A program made the position numbers and the translations under genes. A model generated the notes under the pieces. That model did not search any database and had not been told where the DNA came from. It was given only the letters and a program-made list of their open reading frames with translations. From Bacteroidota bacterium (lineage in GTDB: Bacteria; Bacteroidota; Ignavibacteria; Ignavibacteriales; Ignavibacteriaceae): a stretch of DNA of 8,011 nucleotides. This document shows positions 1 to 7,078 of the stretch, in pieces. The stretch lies in contig JAEXTR010000032.1 of NCBI GenBank assembly GCA_023406915.1, positions 1 to 8,011 of the forward strand, read 5' to 3'. Each line of letters starts with the position of its first letter. Position 1 is the first letter of the stretch.

Positions 1-498
1 ACATATGGCTGCAGTATAATAAAGGAACCTTTGTTGAAGCTATTTCCGAACCGTATCATTAACGTTCATCTGGGACTGTCACCATACTATCGCGGGTCAG
101 GAACAAATTTTCATGCAATGGCACGGGGAGATTTTCAATGTGTTGGCGTCACATATATGTTCATGGATGCCGGAATAGACACCGGCCCCATAATTCATCA
201 GCGTCGCGCCGAATTTCTACCTTTTGACAACCCGCATCAGATTGGCAACCGTCTCATTTCACAGACCGTCTTCGATGTCGATAAACTAGTCCGTAACTTC
301 AGTAGAATTACAGTATCACCAGTAATTACAACCGTAAATGGTCTTGTCTTCAAGCGTAAAGACGCAACACCAGAGGTAAATGCAACCCTTTACCGTCTAT
401 TTGAATCAAATGCCGTTATTAAGTATCTAAAAATCAGGGCCGAGCGCGAAGAGCAATTTCCGATAGTAGAACAATCATGGCTAAGAGACATGGTATGA
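1..498 (+). CDS. Formyltransferase family protein, C-terminal part (5' end outside window)
   Basis: Frame 1 is open from the first base to the TGA at 496-498, giving 165 residues. The TTG at 31 is internal, because the preceding residues (TYGCSIIKEP) already read like the strand before the active site in this fold, so the gene is partial. Seen: N21 and H23 in NVHLGLSPYYRG, then GVTYMFMDAGIDTGPI with D60. The Asn-x-His and the Asp about 39 residues later match the catalytic triad spacing of the Fmt/PurN N10-formyl-tetrahydrofolate-dependent formyltransferase fold. The variant SPYYRGSGTNF, instead of the SLLPxxRG typical of methionyl-tRNA formyltransferase, and the polysaccharide neighbours suggest an amino-sugar (nucleotide-sugar) N-formyltransferase acting in the cytoplasm. 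The substrate is inferred. The stop overlaps the next gene's ATG by 4 bp. The missing N-terminal half would hold the rest of the formyl-folate-binding region. Family call is strong, substrate weak. Confidence 0.85.
   Translation, partial: TYGCSIIKEPLLKLFPNRIINVHLGLSPYYRGSGTNFHAMARGDFQCVGVTYMFMDAGIDTGPIIHQRRAEFLPFDNPHQIGNRLISQTVFDVDKLVRNFSRITVSPVITTVNGLVFKRKDATPEVNATLYRLFESNAVIKYLKIRAEREEQFPIVEQSWLRDMV
483..488 (+). promoter_or_regulatory. Weak ribosome binding site deciding the deacetylase start
   Basis: AAGAGA sits 6 nt before the ATG at 495. It is only a partial Shine-Dalgarno match, but it falls downstream of the competing ATG at 477 and so favours the shorter form, which also shares ATGA with the upstream stop and may be translated by coupling. 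Confidence 0.35.
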
Positions 499-1409
499 AA
501 ATCATAATGTACCATTACGTCCGCCCAAAAGTCAATCAGTTACCATATTTGAAGTATCTGCCCTTAGATGTTTTCAGCAGCCAACTGGATTATTTTTCCG
601 AGCATTATGGAATAATTAGCCGTACGGACTTCTTTACAGCAATAGATAAGGGAATTAGTCCGTCAGGTGTCGTCCTTACCTTCGATGACGGTTTCTCGGA
701 TCATGCAGATTATGTTCTTCCCGAATTGGAACGGAGAGGATTGTGGGGAATTTTCTATATCCCTACCGGTTCATATTCAGAAAAAACTGACAAACTTCTG
801 GGTGTGCATCGTCTTCACTGGCTTGTTGGGAAGTATGGTGCAGATGAAATTATGAAACGCACTATGCCACTGATCCGTGAGGAAATGCTCGATACCGAGA
901 CTATCGAAGCTTTCGATAAGGAAATCTATACCTACACCGATTACGATGAGAGTGATAAGCAAGTACGCCGTTTGTTTAATTATTACATAAGTTATAACTG
1001 GAGAGATGAAATCCTCAGTGAATTGATGAGAACATCAGAGATTGAAAGCGAGATTGCAGAAAAATTCTATTTGTCAGCGGCACAGCTTAATAAGGTTATA
1101 AGTTCGGGAAGCATTATCGGTTCCCATACAAAATCGCACAGAGTACTCTCAAGGCTTGATGAAGATGGTCAGCGTGATGAGATAGGTAACTCTGTAAGGT
1201 TCATTGCATCGCTTGGTCAGGATGCTCCTCACTGCTTTGCATACCCTTATGGATACAAAACATCTTACAATGATACAACATTAAGGATTCTTGAACAGGA
1301 AGGTGTTCATAATGCTGTCGTTTTTGATAATGCTGAATTAACAACTCCATTCTCCAGATATGAACTCTCCCGGGAGGATTGCAATAATTTTATGGTGCCA
1401 TTCGTATGA
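495..1409 (+). CDS. Polysaccharide deacetylase (NodB-like) family protein, cytoplasmic
   Basis: I chose the ATG at 495 (304 residues, beginning MKIIMYHYVRP). It gives the typical N-terminus of this family, forms an ATGA overlap with the upstream stop, and has an AAGAGA purine stretch 6 nt upstream. The in-frame ATG at 477 would add only six residues. Numbered from 495: motif 1 TFDDG at 62-66 (D65 expected metal ligand or base), motif 2 SHTKSH with H211 and H215 (HxxxH metal ligands), and motif 3 FAYPYG at 248-253. These are the NodB-homology signatures of metal-dependent carbohydrate de-N-acetylases (CE4). About 145 residues separate motifs 1 and 2, far more than in minimal NodB domains, so there is a large acidic, probably helical insert at roughly 75-200. 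No signal peptide or membrane segment is visible, which argues for action on a cytoplasmic sugar nucleotide or lipid-linked sugar rather than on the wall. The substrate is unknown. The gene is coupled at both ends by 4-bp overlaps. Confidence 0.87.
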   Translation: MKIIMYHYVRPKVNQLPYLKYLPLDVFSSQLDYFSEHYGIISRTDFFTAIDKGISPSGVVLTFDDGFSDHADYVLPELERRGLWGIFYIPTGSYSEKTDKLLGVHRLHWLVGKYGADEIMKRTMPLIREEMLDTETIEAFDKEIYTYTDYDESDKQVRRLFNYYISYNWRDEILSELMRTSEIESEIAEKFYLSAAQLNKVISSGSIIGSHTKSHRVLSRLDEDGQRDEIGNSVRFIASLGQDAPHCFAYPYGYKTSYNDTTLRILEQEGVHNAVVFDNAELTTPFSRYELSREDCNNFMVPFV

Positions 1410-2629
1410 AAAGCATGTATCCCGCTCTTTATGGGCTTCCTCATGAAGTAAAATTCTGCAAAAAGTGCGTCATCTCAAATCAAAGGCCTAACTCTGCCGT
1501 TGAGATGAAGAACCGCAACAATAAAAAAGAAACCATCCGATTCAATGAGGATGGTATTTGCTCCGCCTGCGCTTACAATGAGCGGAAAGATCAAATAGAC
1601 TGGAAGCAAAGGGAGGAAACTCTCTTCGCATTACTTGAAGAGTACCGAAGCACGGATGGAAGTTATGATGTTCTTGTCCCGAGTTCTGGAGGTAAAGACA
1701 GTGCTTTCACAGCACATCTACTGAAATATAAATATGGTATGAATCCATTGGCAGTCACCTGGGCGCCAAATATCCCAACCGAATCTGGATGGGAGAATTT
1801 TAATAGTCTCAGCCGAATAGGAGGAATCGATAGTCTTCTCTATACTCCAAACGGAAAACTGCACAGTCTTATCACTCGTATGGCTTTTATTAATCTTGGA
1901 CATCCATTTCAGCCGTTTATTCACGGTCAGAAGATAATAGGCCCAAAACTTGCGCATAAGTTTGGCATACGGTTGATAATGTACGGAGAGAATCAGGCAG
2001 AATACGGTAACCCTATTGATGAGAACAATGACCCCTTTATGCAACCAAAATTCTTCAGTATCGATGACCCTATGGATATGATTTTTGGTGGCATGAGTGT
2101 CAGAGAGATAATGGATAAATATGATTTTACCATTAATGATTTTTCTTCATACTTACCGCCGTCCACCGAGGCAATAACCAAGAGTGGTATAAGGGTATCC
2201 TACCTCGGTTACTTTGAAAAATGGGATTCCCAGGAATGCTACTACTACGCAGTTGAAAATACAGGATTCAAACCGGCATTCGAGCGTTCAAACGGCACAT
2301 ATTCCCGATATGCAGAGATTGACGACAAGATGATTCATTTTCATTTCTATCTTACGTATATAAAATTCGGCATTGGAAGAACAACATACGATTCATCTCA
2401 GGAAGTTCGCAATAATAAAATTACGCGTGAGGAGGCTGCTTATTTAGTCAGCAAGTATGACGGTGAGTTTCCGGATAAGTATCTCGATGATTTCTGTGAA
2501 TATATCGGTATCAGCACAGATGAGTTTTATCGATTTGTCGACTCTTTTAGATCGCCCCACTTGTGGGGGAAAGTAAACGGTGTGTGGAAATTGCGACATA
2601 CCGTCAATAAAACCGGTATCGATGACTGA
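1406..2629 (+). CDS. N-acetyl sugar amidotransferase (PseA/WbpG/WbuX-like)
   Basis: This 407-residue protein is about the usual length for the family. The ATG at 1406 overlaps the upstream TGA; a stop codon in the same frame at 1385-1387 rules out a longer form, and an ATG at 1415 is a possible alternative. Seen: two Cys pairs, CKKC (C18, C21) and CSAC (C52, C55), likely a zinc-binding site, followed by the PP-loop SSGGKDS at 93-99, which binds and adenylates using ATP. The order of N-terminal CxxC pairs, then SGGKDS, then a long C-terminal region matches the N-acetyl sugar amidotransferase family. Known members convert an acetamido group of a sugar such as pseudaminic acid or a diacetamido-uronic acid to an acetamidino group, taking ammonia from a HisH-like glutaminase in some systems. 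No hisH/hisF-like partner lies in this window. Family is confident; the exact sugar is not known. Confidence 0.9.
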   Translation: MKSMYPALYGLPHEVKFCKKCVISNQRPNSAVEMKNRNNKKETIRFNEDGICSACAYNERKDQIDWKQREETLFALLEEYRSTDGSYDVLVPSSGGKDSAFTAHLLKYKYGMNPLAVTWAPNIPTESGWENFNSLSRIGGIDSLLYTPNGKLHSLITRMAFINLGHPFQPFIHGQKIIGPKLAHKFGIRLIMYGENQAEYGNPIDENNDPFMQPKFFSIDDPMDMIFGGMSVREIMDKYDFTINDFSSYLPPSTEAITKSGIRVSYLGYFEKWDSQECYYYAVENTGFKPAFERSNGTYSRYAEIDDKMIHFHFYLTYIKFGIGRTTYDSSQEVRNNKITREEAAYLVSKYDGEFPDKYLDDFCEYIGISTDEFYRFVDSFRSPHLWGKVNGVWKLRHTVNKTGIDD

Positions 2630-2637
2630 GTTAGCCC

Positions 2638-5600
2638 ATGTCATATAATTCCTCGCTTACTGTAAAGCTAATCATCTGGGACCTGGATCATACATTCTGG
2701 GTCAATACTCTTGATGAAGAAGAGATTATTCCCATTGAGGAACATCTCTCGCTTGTCCGAAGACTTAACGACCATGGGGTGATAAACAGCATCTGCTCGA
2801 AAAATGATTTTGACAAAGCAAAAAGCAAACTCCAGGAGCTTGGAATTTGGGATGAATTTACCCTTCCTGCAATAGCGTGGAATTCAAAAGGGAGCATGAT
2901 AGCCTCCATTATTGATTCATTCTCACTCAGGGCAGAAAGTGTACTGTTTATTGATGACAATGAGATGAACCTTCGTGAAGCGGAATACTATAATCCTACT
3001 ATCCAGACACTCAATTGCACAGTCGATTCTATTGCTTGTATACTTGAACAAGTATTAGAAAAATCAAAACCTGACAACCGTAAACGGTTCAAACAATATA
3101 AGGTTCTGGAAAAGAAAGTAGCCGATAAAACAGCATTTTCTGATAATACAAAGTTCCTGAGGCAATCCGGAGTAATGATATCATTCTCGGATGATTGTGC
3201 TTCTCACATCGACCGGATCGAAGAACTGGTGAACCGGACTAATCAACTAAATTTTACGAAGCTCAGGATGCAAAAAGAAGAGCTTATCTCAATGACAGCG
3301 GATAACGCGAACAAAAGCTTCGTTCTGTTTGTCAAGGATAATTATGGGGATTATGGACTCGCTGGATTTGTTTGTCTAGTCAAGGAATCAAACCGACTAC
3401 TCCACTTTGTTTTCTCCTGCCGTATTATGAACATGGGAGTAGAGAACTATGTATGGAGTATGCTTGGGTACCCAGAATGCGAAGTGGTTGGTGATGTTTC
3501 GGCAGTTCTTACGAAAGATGAGGTTCCTGATTGGATAAAAATCACTAGCCGAATTGATGCAGATGCGGAAAAACCGGGTACTAAAAGGATACTCCTCATT
3601 GGCGGTTGTGACCTCTCCCAGATGCATCACTATCTGAGCGGTGATAACATAATTGAGACTTACTTCAATTTTCCATCACTCCGCTATCATTCAGAACTTC
3701 ACAGGGATGGTATCAACTTCCTACATGCTTCCCGATATGCAACTGAAGATGTAAAGAAGTTGATACTCGACGAATTTCCGCTCTCACATCCGGATTTCTT
3801 CAACCTTCCTGATCTAACATCATATGACACTATCATCTATAGCCCTCTCATAGATTATGTTCAGTCCGAGTACTATCCTATATGGAACAGCAGTATCACT
3901 ATATCGTACGGTGATTTTCTAGATGCTGGATCCGAAATGGACTCTACAAGAAAAGAATTATTGGAGAGGGGAGTGGAACTTGAAAGAGTTGAGCGTTTTT
4001 GCTCTGGTTGGCGAACTGATGGAGCAATTTCGAAGCAGAGTTTTCTTTTAAAACTTGATGCGCTCTTTCGTGGGTTCAAGGGTAAATTGATTATTCTGAC
4101 AGGTGCAGAAAAGATATATCCAAGCTATCACCGTCAGATGGTAACTCGTCACATAGAGATGAATTCCCTCATCAGGTCGTTTGCATATGAGCGTGGTAAT
4201 TCAACGGTCATTGAGATAGATGATTTTCTGGAAGGTGAGTTATCATTTACGAACAGTATCAGGCATTACTCCAGAGAAGTCTATTTCAAATTAGCTAAAG
4301 CTATTGATACAGAACTGCAAAAGGTGGAAACTATAAACACGGTAGTTTCAAAATCCGTACTTCACTTGGCAATCGTTCCCCTTGATGGAGAAAGAAATTA
4401 CAAATATCGTTACTTTTATGTCATGACAGATTCCGAAACTCCACTGTTGCAACCAACACCTTTTGGAGAAAAAGAAGATACCGTGTCTGCAATCAACCGG
4501 CTCCAGGAAGCGGGATTTAAGCAAGTTGATTCACGTCAAAGAAGAGTTTTACGGGGACACACATATCTATTCAACAAATTGCAACAGCTTACGATCCATG
4601 ATATACCATTTCCCAAGATAATATCATACGATAAGGTGTCATTACTTCCCTATGTCTCAACAGCCACATATAGTTCAAAGGTTACCGAGGTAATGGAAAT
4701 TGCCGAGTACCTGAGCACTCTGGTTACTTCATCAATGCCAGTAAAGACTGTTATCTATGGCAACCCAGAAGAGCATCAGATTGAAGGACTCTTACTGATT
4801 GGGAATAGATATCAACTCGAAATGATATCCTGTATGATGCATTGGGGTACAGTCCCTGAAGTGGACAATCTAGTGGAAGAAAATGCAGTACAATCCGGTA
4901 ACAGAATTGCGATCCAGGAATACTGCCGGCAATTCAGAGGAAAGGTGGACAGAGCCGGAAAGCCGCTGGTACTTTTTATTTCATATCCCAGTGCGGTTTC
5001 ATTCCTCCCAGATGGTACTATGTCTGACCGCTTTTACGATGTCTACCGTGACTATTTTCTTGAAAGAGGGTTTCATGTTTTACGCATTGAACTTCCTTAC
5101 TATTTTCAGATTACTGGTGACAAAAAAGAGTATTTTTATGAAACACAGCATGCAATTCGTAGCGGATACGAAACAATTCTGTTCGATGACTTTGCGGTGG
5201 AACATATAAACACCCACGGATCTCTTAAGGAGAAATATCAGATATTCTCGCAATCGGTAGATTTTCATACTGTAATGCAGCATAACGGAGTCAGCCTTTT
5301 TACTCCACTCAAGAATTACTGGAATTATATTTTCGTGGATTACCTTCCGGCATGTATTGACATGCTGCATATTTCCAGAAAGCTTTTGCAAGAATTACAG
5401 CCTGTTTACTTCTTTGCAAGCTATGAGGTAGGGGATTATGCCCGTTCACTTATTGTAGAAGCTCACAGAGCTGGTATCTGTTCTTTTGGTACTCAGCATG
5501 GATTTATTTTTCCCGAACATGAGTACTATATGGAGAATAACCAAAATAATTGTGCTGATCTTAATGCAGGGTTTTACGGTTATCTGTCTCCGACTCTTAC

Positions 5601-7077
5601 ATTGTTATATGGTGATCTTCACAAAGAGATACTCACAAAAATTGGTTCATACTCTCAAGACTCTGTCGCAGTGATGGGCGATTGGAGGGTAATCGGTAAA
5701 ACATCTGTTCAATCACCGGACGATTCAAAGAAACTAAAAGAGGGGTATTTTCCTGGAAATCCAAAAAGGGTAGCACTCCTACTCACCTCTGGTCTCTCTT
5801 CGGGAATCATCAATGATATGATTCGAGTGCTTACTCCCATGGAGTTTTCGATACTTATAAAAATGCATCCTAATGAGATTAATGAAGATAGAATTACAGC
5901 TCCCTTTACTGATGCTGGTTTTATGGTACGAGCAGTCCGGGATAATCTCTATGGTTGCATCGCAATTGCCGATCTGATATTTACTTCCGCATACTCATCT
6001 GTTGTTCCAGAATGCCTTGCCCTAGGAAAGATTCCACTTTGTAAAGATGATTTCAATGCTGGATTTACTCTACCATGGAAAAACATTGTATTCGATATTG
6101 ATGATTACCCTGATGTGTATCAAAAAGAAATTCAGTACCGCCTTAATACGGCTAGGGAGCATCTCCCAACGTGGGGAATGGAACCGAATTACAATTATTC
6201 CATCTTTTGCTCACGACTTCTCAATGCACTTATCAAGGCAGATTCTTTCTACCGCAGGGAACCTACTAAAGCAATTATGGAGGAGAAGAGAGAATATGGA
6301 ACACTATTCCTCTCGAAGAATCTATCAATAATCATTCTTATGAGGGGGCAGGATAATTGTAATCAAACAAATATGAACATAATCAAAAAATTGATGGAAT
6401 ACGGTTGTTCTGTTGCGCTTCTCTACGAAAGTGGTGATGAATCATCAAATAGCACCCATCAATATGGAGATGCAACTGTTCATACAGTCAAACCGAGTGA
6501 GAGTATGATTCATGCACTTAATCAGATAATCAACATAACTAATGGGAGTAGAATTCTACTCCTCGAATTAGATGCACTCTCCCAAATAAAAGGAGAACTA
6601 CTAGTAGAATTACTTCATGAAAAATACGAAAAGATAAAAATGCTTGAAGGCAAAGAGTTACTACGCCAACACATTATGCAGACACCTCTCTTATCGTATT
6701 CAGGTATAGAGATGCATAAACAACCAGAAGGCTTTTCGGAATTTGATGAGGCAATGTATGCTGTGGCACCTTGGGAACTTCTCATCCGCAAAACAAGCAA
6801 TAACGGCGTTAAGTATCATCAATCCCTCTCGAGAATCAAGACAAATCCAATTGATCCAATAACAACTTCCCTTGGGATCGTAAAGACAGTCAACAGGCAT
6901 TTTGATTCGTTCCTTGGGGACATTGGTAAAGAAGCAACAACCAGGATCTTGTTACATGCTCTCAAATTGGTCGAGGGAATTTCCGGAGATGATGTTGCAG
7001 TCCTCCGCTCAACCGTTACAACCTTCATCGAGAATCTAGTTCCACCTGAACAGCTCCATAATGGAAAGGTGTATTGA
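2638..7077 (+). CDS. Giant multidomain protein: FkbH-like HAD/GNAT, SGNH-like, GT-B-like and GT2-like regions
   Basis: A single uninterrupted 1479-residue frame starts 8 bp after the amidotransferase stop. Residues 10-140 are a HAD-IIIC/FkbH phosphatase-like domain: DLDHT (D15, D17, T19), S54 in CSKND, K84, and FIDDNE (D106, D107). Residues about 175-280 look like the GNAT-like half of FkbH proteins (NRTNQLNFT at 199-207, GDYGLAGF at 237-244, FSCRIMNMGVE at 259-269). Residues about 316-558 resemble an SGNH-like fold, beginning IGGCDLS and ending IRHYSREVYFKLA, but without a normal GDS serine or DxxH pair. Residues about 565-770 are unassigned, with faint kinase-like traits. Residues about 775-1180 look like a GT-B glycosyltransferase of the surface-carbohydrate type: GTQHGF at 951-956, KMHPNE at 1075-1080, and ADLIFTSAYSSVVPECLALG at 1111-1130. 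Residues about 1228-1405 look like a degenerate GT2 domain (LSIIIL, ELD at 1310-1312, FDEAMYAVAPWELLIRK). No membrane segments are seen, so it is probably cytoplasmic. FkbH relatives dephosphorylate and transfer glyceryl or related acyl groups; an acyl-decorating glycosyltransferase is an inference. The HAD call is firm, the GT-B call moderate, the rest tentative. Confidence 0.8.
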   Translation: MSYNSSLTVKLIIWDLDHTFWVNTLDEEEIIPIEEHLSLVRRLNDHGVINSICSKNDFDKAKSKLQELGIWDEFTLPAIAWNSKGSMIASIIDSFSLRAESVLFIDDNEMNLREAEYYNPTIQTLNCTVDSIACILEQVLEKSKPDNRKRFKQYKVLEKKVADKTAFSDNTKFLRQSGVMISFSDDCASHIDRIEELVNRTNQLNFTKLRMQKEELISMTADNANKSFVLFVKDNYGDYGLAGFVCLVKESNRLLHFVFSCRIMNMGVENYVWSMLGYPECEVVGDVSAVLTKDEVPDWIKITSRIDADAEKPGTKRILLIGGCDLSQMHHYLSGDNIIETYFNFPSLRYHSELHRDGINFLHASRYATEDVKKLILDEFPLSHPDFFNLPDLTSYDTIIYSPLIDYVQSEYYPIWNSSITISYGDFLDAGSEMDSTRKELLERGVELERVERFCSGWRTDGAISKQSFLLKLDALFRGFKGKLIILTGAEKIYPSYHRQMVTRHIEMNSLIRSFAYERGNSTVIEIDDFLEGELSFTNSIRHYSREVYFKLAKAIDTELQKVETINTVVSKSVLHLAIVPLDGERNYKYRYFYVMTDSETPLLQPTPFGEKEDTVSAINRLQEAGFKQVDSRQRRVLRGHTYLFNKLQQLTIHDIPFPKIISYDKVSLLPYVSTATYSSKVTEVMEIAEYLSTLVTSSMPVKTVIYGNPEEHQIEGLLLIGNRYQLEMISCMMHWGTVPEVDNLVEENAVQSGNRIAIQEYCRQFRGKVDRAGKPLVLFISYPSAVSFLPDGTMSDRFYDVYRDYFLERGFHVLRIELPYYFQITGDKKEYFYETQHAIRSGYETILFDDFAVEHINTHGSLKEKYQIFSQSVDFHTVMQHNGVSLFTPLKNYWNYIFVDYLPACIDMLHISRKLLQELQPVYFFASYEVGDYARSLIVEAHRAGICSFGTQHGFIFPEHEYYMENNQNNCADLNAGFYGYLSPTLTLLYGDLHKEILTKIGSYSQDSVAVMGDWRVIGKTSVQSPDDSKKLKEGYFPGNPKRVALLLTSGLSSGIINDMIRVLTPMEFSILIKMHPNEINEDRITAPFTDAGFMVRAVRDNLYGCIAIADLIFTSAYSSVVPECLALGKIPLCKDDFNAGFTLPWKNIVFDIDDYPDVYQKEIQYRLNTAREHLPTWGMEPNYNYSIFCSRLLNALIKADSFYRREPTKAIMEEKREYGTLFLSKNLSIIILMRGQDNCNQTNMNIIKKLMEYGCSVALLYESGDESSNSTHQYGDATVHTVKPSESMIHALNQIINITNGSRILLLELDALSQIKGELLVELLHEKYEKIKMLEGKELLRQHIMQTPLLSYSGIEMHKQPEGFSEFDEAMYAVAPWELLIRKTSNNGVKYHQSLSRIKTNPIDPITTSLGIVKTVNRHFDSFLGDIGKEATTRILLHALKLVEGISGDDVAVLRSTVTTFIENLVPPEQLHNGKVY
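7067..7071 (+). promoter_or_regulatory. Ribosome binding site for the radical SAM gene
   Basis: AGGTG lies 7 nt upstream of the ATG at 7079 and inside the last codons of the giant gene. It matches part of the GGAGGTGAT Shine-Dalgarno consensus and is the clearest such site at any junction here. It supports the choice of the ATG at 7079. Confidence 0.55.
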
Positions 7078-7078
7078 C

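Noticed and set aside
31..33. TTG as a start codon for the formyltransferase
   Set aside because: The frame is open to base 1 and the residues before it fit the fold; starting here would remove most of the folate-binding half. The gene is cut by the window edge.
477..494. Upstream in-frame ATG that would add six residues to the deacetylase
   Set aside because: The added residues MAKRHG do not fit the family N-terminus, and the ATG at 495 has better spacing and the ATGA overlap.
1373..1379. GGAGGAT sequence that looks like a strong ribosome binding site before the amidotransferase gene
   Set aside because: It sits more than 25 nt from the ATG at 1406, and the upstream extension of that frame is closed by a stop at 1385-1387. 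Start by coupling to the overlapping stop is more likely.
2555..2568. Perfect hairpin CCCCAC-TT-GTGGGG near the end of the amidotransferase gene
   Set aside because: It lies inside the coding region, has only a 2-nt loop in its full form, and is followed by GAAAGT rather than a T tract, so it is not an intrinsic terminator. Probably chance.
4883..5209. 108-codon plus-strand frame within the giant gene
   Set aside because: It is an out-of-frame shadow of the GT-B-like region with no motif of its own, and the main frame is uninterrupted.
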